Shown piece after piece: positions 16,696 to 26,053 of a stretch of DNA of 64,000 nt. The notes under the pieces were generated by a model, which ran no database searches, was not told the origin of the DNA, and was given only the letters and a program-made list of their open reading frames with translations. This DNA is from Thiocapsa bogorovii (lineage in GTDB: Bacteria > Pseudomonadota > Gammaproteobacteria > Chromatiales > Chromatiaceae): positions 5,453,501 to 5,517,500 of the forward strand of contig NZ_CP089309.1 in the NCBI RefSeq assembly GCF_021228795.1, given 5' to 3'. The number at the start of each line of letters is the position of its first letter. Positions within the stretch are counted from its first letter, which is position 1. The position numbers were made by a program, and so were the translations under genes.

Positions 16696-17512
16696 AAGGC
16701 CGGTCGTTCAACGCCCGTCCAGCGTGGCCGCGCATTCTCCTCCTGGCCCTTCTGCTGCCGGCTTCGAACGCGCTCGCCGCGGACTGGACGCCTGCCGGGG
16801 AGTCGCAGCGGCAGGACATCGGCGCGGACCTCGCCTACGCCAAGCGCACCGCGGCGCGCCCGTCCGACGGCAAACAAGTCAGCGCACACATCGCCTTCTT
16901 CACCTCGCGAGCGTTCCGCTTGGAGGTCATCGATCTAGGGGCCGGCCCCGAGCCGGCATACCCGACACTGGAGTCCGCCTTCCGCAGCGGGGGCTGCGTG
17001 GCCGGGGTCAACGGCGGCTTCTTCCATCCCGATCGCCAGCCGTCCGGGCTCGTGATTCCCAAAGGACGACGGATCAATCGCTTCGAGAGACCGCAAAACT
17101 CCTGAGCGGCGTGATCGACAGCGACGAGCGCGGCATCCACCTCGCCCGGCGTGGCCGGTTCCGAGATCACCCGCACATCGCCGCCTTGTTGCAGACCGGG
17201 CCCTATCTCGTGGAAAACGCACGCCCGGTGCGGGGCCTGTCGGCCACCGATCCGCGGCGGCGTACCTTCATCGCTACGGATTGGCGCGGACACTGGGTCA
17301 TCGGTACGACCACAAGCAGTCTCACCCTCGCCGAGCGCGGCGAAATGCTCGCTTTCCCCGACGTCCCGACGCCTTGGCGGGTGGATCGCGCCATCAACCT
17401 CGACGACGGATCCTCGAGCGGATTCTTCTTCGAGCGCGGCGCCGACCGGGTTCCCGTGACCCTGCAACCCTGGAAACGCGTGCGGAACCTGCTCGGAATC
17501 TACCCGCGTTGA
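16692..17512 (+). pseudogene. Secreted phosphodiester glycosidase (NAGPA/DUF2233), frameshifted
   Basis: The first frame (from ATG 16692) has a signal peptide (ending near NALAADW) and reads through GCVAGVNGGFFHPDRQPSGL, a NAGPA-type phosphodiester glycosidase motif, to a stop at 17105. The second half (LLSGVIDSDERGIHLARRG through AINLDDGSSSGFFF and VPVTLQPWKRVRNLLGIYPR) lies in another frame to 17512. The frames join at GAGAGA (17085-17090): removing one GA restores a single 272-residue protein. So this is either a slippage mutation or a sequence error. The intact family removes sugars from phosphodiester-linked glycans. Confidence 0.75.
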
Positions 17513-18154
17513 ACCGTGCCGAGGGCGCCGATACCGATTGGTCAGCACCCCCCTGTGAAGGCGGATTCCGGAAAGCGACATCGGCGTCGGCACGCTGAGA
17601 CCCCAAAGGGCAGGAGCCGGCGATGCCATCACCGGCGTCCGGCGGTAAGCCGACTGTTGCCACGAGTCTGCTCGACTCGGTGGACGCGGTCTGCTGGCAG
17701 TCGAGTCGCCGGTATTCGTGTCCCCTCCGCCCCATTATGTAGAGCGCTACATAATGGGGCGGAAGAGTCATTTGGCTGGCTCGGCTTATTGGCAGGAGTG
17801 GGTCGTCAGTACGCGCCTGGGCTAAGCGCCTTCGGTGACAGCTACGCGCGTTTACCTGTCTGTCGCCTCGCCGGGATCGGCGACGGTTGGGCCACACAGG
17901 CGGCCACTGCGGCATGAACGCACAAAAAAGCCCGCCAGGCAGCCGGCGCGAAACCTACCAGCTGGCACGGGGCGACGGAGGAAGGCACGGGGCTCCAGGA
18001 TGCCATCGAAGGACTGGACCAATCCCCGTGGCAGGGCTTGGCGGACTTCGAGGCCCTGTCCGGGCGCAACGCGCACCAGACCTATCTTGAGCGGGAAGCG
18101 GCGGCGTTCGAGTAAGCGACCGCAAACCGGGGAGACCATCACGGCCGGCGACGC
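17513..18154. other. Gene-poor stretch with a possible protein remnant
   Basis: No intact gene. Bases about 17927-18115 (+) read as a helical, acidic fragment with no start codon, ending in LADFEALSGRNAHQTYLERE and a TAA. It may be the C-terminus of a lost gene; I do not recognise it. The perfect palindrome at 17727-17762 is listed separately. Confidence 0.35.
17727..17762. repeat. Perfect 16-bp inverted repeat with 4-nt loop
   Basis: The arms CCGCCCCATTATGTAG and CTACATAATGGGGCGG are exact complements around AGCG. The centre TAGAGCGCTA shares AGAGCGCTA with the tacAT promoter. It could be an operator for the RHH antitoxin or a relic of another toxin-antitoxin promoter. There is no U-tract, so a terminator is unlikely. 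Confidence 0.85.
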
Positions 18155-19387
18155 TCAGACGGGCTGGGAGACGAGGCCGAGCGCCACCGCGGCGAGAAGC
18201 GTGACCACGACCACCAGCCAGGGCGGCGCCTTCCATGCCGTGAGCAGGATGAAGGCGGTCAACGCGACGGCGAAATCCGAGGGCGACGACACCGCGCCGG
18301 TCCACACCGGCTGGTAGAGCGCTGCACCCAAGATACCGACGACCGCGGCGTTGGTGCCGGCCATGGCGGCGCGGGCACCTTCGTAGTGACGCAGCCTGTC
18401 CCAGAACGGCAGCACGCCCATCAATAAGAGCATGCCCGGCAGAAAGATGCCGAGTAAGGCAATGGCCGCGCCAAGGATCCCGTTCGATCCAGGCTCCGCG
18501 ATCGCACCGAGGTAGACGGCAAAGGTAAACAGCGGACCGGGCACGGCCTGCGCCGCGCCGTAGCCGGCGAGGAAGGCGTCGGCGCTCACCCAGCCGGGCT
18601 CGACCAGCCGCATCTCAAGCAGGGGCAGGACCACGTGCCCGCCGCCGAAGACCAGGGCGCCGGCCCGATAGAAGACCTCGAACAGCGCGAGCTCCGGCAG
18701 GGACCACAAGGCGGCGATCGCGGGCAGTCCGAGCAATAACAGCAAGAACAATGCGAGGAGCACCATCCCGGCGCGCCGGGAGATCGAAACGGGCAGGTGC
18801 CCGGCAGCATTCCGATCGACCCGGCGACACCGGAGAGTCCCCGCGACTGCCCCGGCGCCGATCGCGGCGATCTGTCCGAACGCGGTCGGAACGAACACGA
18901 CGACCAGCACGGCGGCGAGCGCGATCGTCGCCCGTTCCCGGTCGGGCGCCAGCGTGCGCGCCATTCCCCAGACCGCCTGGGCGACGATCGCCACCGCCAC
19001 CAGCTTGAGACCATGGATCACGTCCTGCCCGATCGGGCCACCGAAGGCATCGGCACCGAACGCGAACGCCAGCAGCAACACGGCCGACGGCAGCGTAAAC
19101 GCCGCCCAAGCCAGCAGCGCGCCGGCCAAGCCGCCGCGCAAGTACCCCAGCGCGAAGCCGACCTGGCTGCTCGCCGGCCCCGGCAGGAACTGACACAGCG
19201 CGATCAGGTCCGCATAGGCCGCCTCGGTCAGCCAGCGCCGGCGCACCACCAGCTCGTCGCGAAAGTAGCCGAGGTGAGCGATCGGACCGCCGAAGGAGGT
19301 CAGCCCGAGCTTGAGAAAGGCGCGGAAGACCTCGCCCAGGCCACCGGTCCCTTCTTCTTGTTGCTGATCGATCTGGTCCGTGGCCAT
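18155..19387 (-). CDS. chrA: ChrA-family chromate transporter
   Basis: This 410-residue bidomain CHR transporter has two repeats: the N-terminal GLTSFGGPIAHLGYFRDELV / CQFLPGPASSQVGFALGY signature and the C-terminal LVFGGGHVVLPLLE / AVPGPLFTFAVYLGA counterpart, with about ten hydrophobic segments. The start at 19387 (MATDQIDQQ) is preferred over the upstream in-frame Met at 19516. ChrA exports chromate in exchange for protons and is common cargo on mobile elements. Intact; no regulatory chrB is nearby. Confidence 0.92.
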   Translation of the reverse strand: MATDQIDQQQEEGTGGLGEVFRAFLKLGLTSFGGPIAHLGYFRDELVVRRRWLTEAAYADLIALCQFLPGPASSQVGFALGYLRGGLAGALLAWAAFTLPSAVLLLAFAFGADAFGGPIGQDVIHGLKLVAVAIVAQAVWGMARTLAPDRERATIALAAVLVVVFVPTAFGQIAAIGAGAVAGTLRCRRVDRNAAGHLPVSISRRAGMVLLALFLLLLLGLPAIAALWSLPELALFEVFYRAGALVFGGGHVVLPLLEMRLVEPGWVSADAFLAGYGAAQAVPGPLFTFAVYLGAIAEPGSNGILGAAIALLGIFLPGMLLLMGVLPFWDRLRHYEGARAAMAGTNAAVVGILGAALYQPVWTGAVSSPSDFAVALTAFILLTAWKAPPWLVVVVTLLAAVALGLVSQPV

Positions 19388-19612
19388 GGGCTGAGCCCCG
19401 ATCCGATAGGGTTTGATGTGGTGGCCGGCCACGCTCGCACATGGTCGCAACGCCGTGGTCAATGGCTGACGGTGCTTCGTCCTGCCACCTCCGCCGGAGG
19501 ATCCGGCACGGAGCAAACATGCCGTTCAGCGCAAAATATCGCCGCTACGGGCAACCGGACCGGCTCTCCCGTCGTTCAATAACCGGTAGGCAATGAACGT
19601 GAGGACTCCAAC

Positions 19613-19771
19613 GTGACAACAACAATATATGCGTCGCTTTCGGAATTCCTGATCGTCTGGCTATCTCTAAATGTGATCAAGGTGAGGCGGACAAAGCAAG
19701 TAAGCGTAGGTGATGGCGGCGATGCTGAATTGAAGACTGCGATGGCAGCGCAGTCGAATGCGCTGGAATAG
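19613..19771 (+). pseudogene. MAPEG-family membrane protein remnant
   Basis: A 52-residue frame from GTG 19613 reads LSEFLIVWLSLNVIKVRRTK then QVSVGDGGDAELKTAMAAQSN. The RRxxxVSxGDGGxxxL block is the first-loop signature of MAPEG proteins, which normally continue with three more helices. Here a stop follows at 19771, so the gene is truncated. Confidence 0.55.
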
Positions 19772-19875
19772 CAGCCCCGACCCTTGGCTCGTGCCGAAAG
19801 CGGACTTGCCCGTGCATTCTTGTCCAAGCCGTAGCCCTTCTGCCAAACGCGGCCGCCAGGGCCGAGCCCAGAGCG

Positions 19876-20729
19876 TCAGTCGGACAAGCCCCGAGAGACC
19901 TCTATTCCGCTTCGTCGTGAACCCCTCCTTGGTGCTCGATCCTCTTCCTTTGGACTGTAATGGCGCTTGAGCCACGCTGTCAGCCCCTCCAATCCCGGGA
20001 ACAGCACCCGCTCGGTGACGTTGGACTGATCCAGCTTGTCGCGGATCTCCCACTTGAGACCGGCGGGGATGACGATCTTGCGTGCTAGACCCGGATGCTC
20101 GGCGAGCCAGTGGTCCATGGTGGCCTTGGCGTCCGACATCACCGAGAAGAAGGCGAACTGATTGACGATGCGATCGTCGATGGAGGGCGGCTCGAAGAAC
20201 AGCGCGAAGGGTCGCGGGCAGAGCGCGTCCAGCTCCTCCAAGGACCCTTGACTGTCTCCGACAGCATCTCGACGGTGAAGACGTTGGCACCCTCTCGCGC
20301 CAGGCGCTCTGCCAGCCGCTCGGGCACCAACTCGTGGGTCCGCAGGTAGTTGGCGCCCCAGATTGCGCCGTCGCGGTCAAATTCCTCGATGTTGGCGGTG
20401 GCGAAATGCAGTGCGGCGAAGGGCGAGTAGGTCCAATCCATGAGCCGTGTCGGCAGGCCGTAGTGCTGCGCCACGGACAGCCAGTGCCAGACCGAGTCCC
20501 GCTCCACGACGCGACGATGGGCATACTTGCGAAAATTGCGCAGCAGATGGCGCTCCAGGCCCGCATAATCGCCGCCCAGCCGGAAAAGCGTGGTTTCCAG
20601 TCGATAGCCGCGGTCGGACAGCCCGCGGAAGGCGTACCGGGAGCGGTAGCGTCCAAGTTCCGGGATCCAGGCCTCGGCGAACAACGCTTCCTGGAGGTCG
20701 TTCCAGCTCTCGACTCGGGTCTCTTCCAT
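19876..20729 (-). pseudogene. FRG-domain protein, frameshifted
   Basis: From the ATG at 20729 the protein reads WNDLQEALFAEAW, YAFRGLSDRGYRLETTLFRL (the Phe-Arg-Gly motif that names the domain) and VAQHYGLPTRLMDWTYSPF. Near 20245 the frame breaks: the rest (LEELDALCPRPFALFFEP, IDDRIVNQFAFFSV, KIVIPAGLKWEIRDKL, LTAWLKRHY) continues in another frame to 19876. One missing base explains the shift. The whole would be about 285 residues, the usual FRG-protein size. The function of FRG proteins is not established. Confidence 0.75.
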
Positions 20730-21233
20730 CCCGGCACGCGTATGGTGGGCGTCAGCGCAGTTGAAGCGTACTGCACGCGCATGACGACTGGGCTACCGAC
20801 TGCACGGTCATCCCCGAGGAGCATATCGCCCCTCTGCCGAACGCGATGAAGGAGCTCGGGTTAGAGACATGACCGCCACCGGAGCTTGCCCGGAAACTGT
20901 TGAAGGCCGTCCGAGCCTGGCTGAGTGACGACTCCCTCAAGACGTTGCGTCGATGATCAGGCTGAGCAACTCCGAAGGAAAACGGCGAGCAGATCGATTG
21001 CGGCACCGGTGGTGTCGCCGCCCGGGTCCCGTTTCACGGGGCGACTCACGGCGAGTCAGGTCCGCTCTGGGTTCCTCCGGGTTAGACTGGCGCTTCAATG
21101 TCGCATTCGCGCACACCCCGTGACAACGCCATTCATTGCCCGGCGAGCAAGCGTCCGCCGATGTGCGGATCCTATCTTCTTATCGGGGATTGGAAATGAC
21201 GCTGCGAAGCCCGCCTGATGGGGAATCGAACCC
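20730..21233. other. Intergenic stretch, no intact gene
   Basis: Bases about 20795-20950 (+) can be read, with internal stops, as a helical C-terminal fragment (PEEHIAPLPNAMKELGLET then PPELARKLLKAVRAWLSDD), perhaps a decayed gene. Nothing else is recognisable. Confidence 0.3.
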
Positions 21234-23234
21234 ATGACAGCGTCCGGAAAGTCATTGCCGCTGGTTCTTGCCGGCCCGATGCTGCGCCGGTCCTCGCCGC
21301 AGCGGCTGGTTCTCTGGCTGGCCGTTCGCGAGCCGGTCCGCGCGCGGATCACGATTGGTCCCGACGAGGGTCAACCGCTTGACCGGGTGCTCGCACCCGG
21401 CCAGGCGGGCTGGCGATGTCTGACGGCCGGTGCGCATTTGCACTACCTGTTGATCGATCTACGGTTCGACGAGCCGTTGCCGCGGGATCTCTGGATCAGC
21501 TACGTGGTGCAACTACAATCCCTGACGGCACCCGAGGGCCGCTGGTCGGACTGCGCCGATCTGGCCCCCGACCTCTGCTATCCGGGAAAGACCTCGCTCG
21601 GTTTCGTGCTGCCGTCGCGGATCGGTAGCCTTCTGCACGGGTCGTGCCGTAAGCCGCACCACACCGGGGGCGACGGTCTGGTCGAGGCCGATCGGCTGCT
21701 GAACCGCTGCCTCGGGCGGGGCTCTCTGCCGGCTGGGCGGGAAGCCGCGGAGACGGGGCCCGCGGACGAGCTGCCGACTTGGCCTTCGGCCTTGGTGCTG
21801 ACCGGGGATCAGGTTTATGCGGACGATGTCGCCGGTCCGATGCTGCATGCGATCCACCAAGTGGTCGCGATGCTGGGGCTGCCCGACGAGCCATTGGCCG
21901 GCTGCGACCTGACCTGGCTGGACAGTGCACAGACCCTCTACCGTCACCCGGCCGGTTTCTACCGGCGCGAGACGCTGCTGCCGCGCCACAAGCGCAACTA
22001 CGCCCTGATCGAGGTGCTGTTCGGCGGGGTCGAGAAACCGGTCTTCACGACCAACAGCGCGCACAATCACCTGATCACGCTCGGGGAGGCGCTGGCGATG
22101 TACCTTCTGGTCTGGTCACCGGCGCTGTGGCCGCTGATCGACCTGGATCCGCCGCCCGAGTTGGATGTCGCCTCCCGGTTCCTGTACCGGACCGAACGCC
22201 TGGCGATCGAAGAGTTCGTCGCCGGGCTGCCGAAGGTCCGCCGACTTTTCGCACATGTGCCGACGGCGATGATCTTCGACGATCACGACATCACCGACGA
22301 CTGGAACCTGAGCCGCGAATGGGAGGAAGTGGCCTATGGCCATCCGTTCTCCAAGCGGGTGATCGGCAACGCCCTGTTCGGCTACCTGCTCAACCAGGCG
22401 TGGGGTAACAGCCCGGATGCCTTCGACGAAGAACTCCTTGACCAGGTCCAGGCGGGTCTCGACTCACCCGGCGGCAAGCCGCACGACGACCTGATCGACC
22501 GCCTGCTGCGCTTCGATCACTGGCACTACAGCTGGCCGACCACGCCGCCGCTGGTGGTCGTCGACACCCGGACCCACCGCTGGCGCTCGGAATCGGCGGC
22601 CCGCAAACCCTCCGGGCTGATGGATTGGGAGGCCCTGACCGACCTGCAGCAGACGCTGCGAGGGCAGCCGGCCGTGCTGCTTGTCTCGCCAACACCGATC
22701 TTCGGCGTCAAGCTGATCGAGACCATACAGCGGATCTTCACCTGGTTCGGTCAACCGTTGTTGGTGGATGCCGAGAACTGGATGGCCCATCCGGGAGCCG
22801 CACACGCGATCCTCAACATCTTCCGCCACCCGAAGACCCCGCGGCACTTCGTGGTCCTCTCGGGCGATGTCCACTATTCTTTCGTCTACGACGTCGAGCT
22901 GCGCGGTCGGGTGCGTGGGCCGGACATCTGGCAGATCTGCAGCAGCGCGATACGCAACGAGTTTCCGTCGCAACTGCTGGATGTGCTCGACCGTGCCAAC
23001 CGATGGCTTTATTCGCCGCGCTCGCCGTTGAATTGGCTGACGCGGCGGCGGCACATGCGTGTCATTCCGCGCAAACCCGAGGGCACCCCTCAAGGCCGCC
23101 GCCTACTCAATGGCAGCGGTATCGGCCTGGTCGAGCTCGACGAGGAGGGGGTACCATGGCGCATCCGCGCGCTGTTGACCGACGGGCGGATGATTGCATT
23201 TTCCCGGCGGGAGGCCGAGTCACGCTGGGATTGA
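21234..23234 (+). CDS. PhoD-like metallophosphatase
   Basis: This 666-residue protein has a PhoD-like phosphatase core with the three metal-site blocks: LVLTGDQVYADDVAGP, MIFDDHDITDDWNLSREW and HFVVLSGDVHYSFVYDVEL. An N-terminal beta-rich domain (about 1-110) precedes it. No signal peptide is visible, so a cytoplasmic enzyme is likely, unlike classic secreted PhoD. The next gene starts 4 bases after its stop and encodes a membrane protein, so the two are probably one transcription unit. Substrate unknown. Confidence 0.85.
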   Translation: MTASGKSLPLVLAGPMLRRSSPQRLVLWLAVREPVRARITIGPDEGQPLDRVLAPGQAGWRCLTAGAHLHYLLIDLRFDEPLPRDLWISYVVQLQSLTAPEGRWSDCADLAPDLCYPGKTSLGFVLPSRIGSLLHGSCRKPHHTGGDGLVEADRLLNRCLGRGSLPAGREAAETGPADELPTWPSALVLTGDQVYADDVAGPMLHAIHQVVAMLGLPDEPLAGCDLTWLDSAQTLYRHPAGFYRRETLLPRHKRNYALIEVLFGGVEKPVFTTNSAHNHLITLGEALAMYLLVWSPALWPLIDLDPPPELDVASRFLYRTERLAIEEFVAGLPKVRRLFAHVPTAMIFDDHDITDDWNLSREWEEVAYGHPFSKRVIGNALFGYLLNQAWGNSPDAFDEELLDQVQAGLDSPGGKPHDDLIDRLLRFDHWHYSWPTTPPLVVVDTRTHRWRSESAARKPSGLMDWEALTDLQQTLRGQPAVLLVSPTPIFGVKLIETIQRIFTWFGQPLLVDAENWMAHPGAAHAILNIFRHPKTPRHFVVLSGDVHYSFVYDVELRGRVRGPDIWQICSSAIRNEFPSQLLDVLDRANRWLYSPRSPLNWLTRRRHMRVIPRKPEGTPQGRRLLNGSGIGLVELDEEGVPWRIRALLTDGRMIAFSRREAESRWD

Positions 23235-23237
23235 GCC

Positions 23238-24173
23238 TTGCCCGGTGTGACCGCCCGAGCGATCCTGTGGCCGCAGACAGCGGTTGTCGAACCCTCGGCG
23301 AAAGCAGTGACAGAGCGCGTAACCGACACGCATCTCCCACCGGACCGATATTTTGCCGCCTGCAGGCGGAGGATCCCGGCGTTCGTGGAGTCCAACTACG
23401 GTTGGCCGGGCGCTCTGGCATTAAACCGGCGCGCATGGGGCATCGACGTGCTGGTCGCGCCGATCAATTTCCTGATGGGATTCCCCAACTTCCTCCTGCG
23501 TGTGCTCGCACTCCTGCTGGAACTGATGCGCGCCCGCCGGGCCGCGCGTTGGCTGTTGCGGTGCCATCTCGGTTTTCCGACGAAGGTTCAGGAGGCGTTG
23601 ACACGCAGGATCATGGAGGACCTGCTGGCGCTGCCGACCCGCCCGGGGGAGGTATCGGATCCCTTTCTCCGCCGTGTTGCCGCTGCGGCAAAGGAACCGA
23701 TTACGATCTATGTGCAGACCCGCAACGTGGCCGCCGACATAACGGCCGGGACGCTCGCGGCGATCGTGGGGGTTGTCGCGTTTAGTCAGTTCACGCCGGG
23801 CTCGATCTCCGCCGGTGCAGCGATTGCGCGGGCGGTCGCCCGGGAACAGGCGATATCCGAGTTCGCTCTCGGCGAGGTGGCCGGGCGCCTTTTCTACGCG
23901 ATGTTCCCGGTTCATCCATCACCGACGCTCGTCGTCGTCACCCTGCTCGTCGTGACGGTCGCAATTGCCGTCGTCGCCGCTTTTTCGGGCTTTCTGCACG
24001 ACCCCTTGCAGGCGCGTTGCGGTATCCACGCACGTCGTCTCACCCAGTTGACCGAGGCCATCGAGGCAGCCATGAGCCCAGCGGCCGCGAAGGCCTATCG
24101 ACCGAAAGATGTCTTCGTTGGACGGATTTACGACGTTGTCGACTGGCTGAAGGGATGGCTGTCGTTCTGGTGA
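23238..24173 (+). CDS. DUF6635-like membrane protein
   Basis: The product has 311 residues. The N-terminal half (FVESNYGWPGALALNRRAWG, APINFLMGFPNFLLRVLALL, LTRRIMEDLLALPTRP) resembles the conserved first part of DUF6635 proteins. Two to three hydrophobic segments follow (AGTLAAIVGVVAFSQF, LVVVTLLVVTVAIAVVAAF). The start may be later than 23238. It is translationally close to the PhoD-like gene. Function is unknown; a shared role at the membrane is only suggested by the pairing. Confidence 0.6.
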   Translation: MPGVTARAILWPQTAVVEPSAKAVTERVTDTHLPPDRYFAACRRRIPAFVESNYGWPGALALNRRAWGIDVLVAPINFLMGFPNFLLRVLALLLELMRARRAARWLLRCHLGFPTKVQEALTRRIMEDLLALPTRPGEVSDPFLRRVAAAAKEPITIYVQTRNVAADITAGTLAAIVGVVAFSQFTPGSISAGAAIARAVAREQAISEFALGEVAGRLFYAMFPVHPSPTLVVVTLLVVTVAIAVVAAFSGFLHDPLQARCGIHARRLTQLTEAIEAAMSPAAAKAYRPKDVFVGRIYDVVDWLKGWLSFW

Positions 24174-24289
24174 GCGTTTTGGTCGTGATCCATGCCCTCC
24201 CCAAGGAGGACGGCGACGCTTGAAGCCGCTCGACGCTGCCCACGAGCTCGCCGCGACGCTGCCGCCGGATGCTGCGAGACCGGGCCGCG

Positions 24290-24886
24290 TCAAAGAGGAA
24301 GGCATCCGAACAACCGCCTCCGATTCCTCCCGATCGGCGGGTGCGGAGTATAGCCCTCGCCCTCGGCAAGACCGCTCACCCTCAAAAGGCCCCCGAAGGC
24401 CGAGAACGCAAGCCGGGACGTTTTCGTGCGCGAAGCCCGGAAATCAATGCGTGTCCGCCTGCTTGCGTCGCTCGCCAGGACGGCCACCTGTAACGCGAGC
24501 GCGGATGACGGCCCGTCGATGCTGATGCCGAGCAGCCTGCCTCGGTAGCCGAAGATCCGCTGCCCCGGGACAAGTCCAGCCCAGGTGCCGCCGCTGGAGG
24601 TGGCGAAGACCATCCAATCCACCTCGCCCCCCTGCGCGAGAACCTCCTGCATCGCAAAGGCATCACACAGGGCTCCGGTCGCGCTGCTGCCCCCGCAGGG
24701 AACCAGGTAAGGGGCTTTTCCATGCGCCGGAGTGCGAACGGTCCGGATCTCATCGATGGCCAATCGGTTTCCCTTTATCGCACGGCTCATGTGCGGCCGG
24801 GAGGCGCCGACGGCAGTCTCCATCGTCTGTTTGATCATCGTGGCAAGGGGAAACGGAAGCATGGCCGGAGCTCCGGTCAGCGGCAT
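24290..24886 (-). pseudogene. D-cysteine desulfhydrase / PLP-enzyme remnant
   Basis: Only a middle piece is recognisable: PYLVPCGGSSATGALCDAFA and VDWMVFATSSGGTWAGL, which match the PLP-phosphate-binding glycine loops of D-cysteine desulfhydrase / ACC-deaminase-like enzymes. The catalytic-Lys N-terminal part is absent, and the C-terminus runs into unrelated sequence. The open frame around it is therefore a decayed fragment. Confidence 0.6.
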
Positions 24887-25339
24887 GGTCTGAAAGCAGT
24901 CACGCCTATTCGACTGCTCTGGGACAGCACGGCCCCAGGAGCGGTCTGTCGCGGCCGCTCAGATTTGTGGTCCCGAAGGGTCTTTTTTGGCCGGTTGCCG
25001 GCGCTGGCGCGTTGCTGGTTAGGATCCGCAATCGAGTGGGCAGCAGACACTGAGTAGATCTACGAGTTACATATGCCGTCCCCGCAACTCCCGCTTGATT
25101 CTCCTCCGGGTGCGACTGATGAGACCTTGACTGACTACGAGCGCGTCAAGGTGGACAAGATCGAAATCCCCGGGGATGAGCGCCATGTCCGGCGCTGAGT
25201 ACGTCAACAGCACTATCTGGATCGATGCCCATCGGGACAGCCCGGAAGATGCATTGGGGGCCGGCATACATAAACCCATCCACCACGAATCGCAGCACCG
25301 CACGATGTATTGCAGACAGCCAATGCCTCTTCCAGCACC
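24887..25339. other. Intergenic stretch, no supported gene
   Basis: A 41-codon frame from ATG 25072 (+) ending at 25197 (KVDKIEIPGDERHV) and a 78-codon frame on the minus strand exist, but neither has a recognisable motif. Confidence 0.3.
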
Positions 25340-26053
25340 TCAGAGAAACTCGACCTCACCCGTGCTGAGATTGTGCATCGCCGGCACCACCTTGATCTCG
25401 CCTTGATCGACTAAAGCCTTGAGGATCGGGCTCTGGCGCAGGATCTCGGCGACCTGTAGCTTGGTGTTGGCCGCCGTGACGGCCTCGACGAAGTCGGCAT
25501 TGCTCGCGTTGCGTTGCGCATCAGCGGAGACCGGTGTCGCATCCACGGCAGGCATGATCTTGGCCAACAACCCGGTGAGATGGCCCAGCTCGACGCCATC
25601 GCAGGCACCCATCACGGCCCCGCAAGCGCTGTGACCCATCACCACGATCACCTTGGAACCCGAGACCTTGGTCGCAAACTCGAAACTTCCGAGCATGTCG
25701 TCGCTGATCACGTTGCCGGCCACCCGCGCGACAAAGAGATCGCCAAGGCCTTGATCGAAGATGATCTCCGGCGCCGAACGCGAGTCGAGGCACGAGAGGA
25801 TCACGGCAAACGGATACTGAGCAGACGCCGTGCGCTGCGCTTGGGCGGAGAGATCTCGGTTGTGCATGGTTCCGTCAACGAACCGGCGATTACCTGCCTT
25901 CAGCTTGTCGATCGCCATCTCCGGCGTCATCGCATCTTGCTTCGCTGCATTAAAGGTCACGTAGGGGCGATCAGAGGGTAAGTCCGTCGCCAGCGCGATC
26001 CCAGCGACCAGGAGCAACAAGACCAATGCAGTCGAGAACAATCGGTGTGTCAT
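25340..26053 (-). CDS. Secreted beta-class carbonic anhydrase
   Basis: This 237-residue protein has a signal peptide (LFSTALVLLLLVAGIALATD), so it acts in the periplasm. The zinc site is complete: Cys and the Asp-Arg dyad in ILSCLDSRSAPEIIFDQ, His and Cys in VVMGHSACGAVMGAC; FVARVAGNV is also conserved. The start at 26053 (MTHRLF) is chosen over the in-frame Met at 26092. It interconverts CO2 and bicarbonate. Periplasmic beta carbonic anhydrases occur in autotrophs, but element-borne copies are also known. No operon partner. Confidence 0.9.
   Translation of the reverse strand: MTHRLFSTALVLLLLVAGIALATDLPSDRPYVTFNAAKQDAMTPEMAIDKLKAGNRRFVDGTMHNRDLSAQAQRTASAQYPFAVILSCLDSRSAPEIIFDQGLGDLFVARVAGNVISDDMLGSFEFATKVSGSKVIVVMGHSACGAVMGACDGVELGHLTGLLAKIMPAVDATPVSADAQRNASNADFVEAVTAANTKLQVAEILRQSPILKALVDQGEIKVVPAMHNLSTGEVEFL

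Noticed and set aside
21205-21240. Sequence like the antisense of a tRNA T-arm (GGGGAATCGAACCC) before the PhoD-like gene
   Set aside because: The T-stem has only three pairs and no acceptor or anticodon arm is present, so it is not a tRNA or a clear attachment site.
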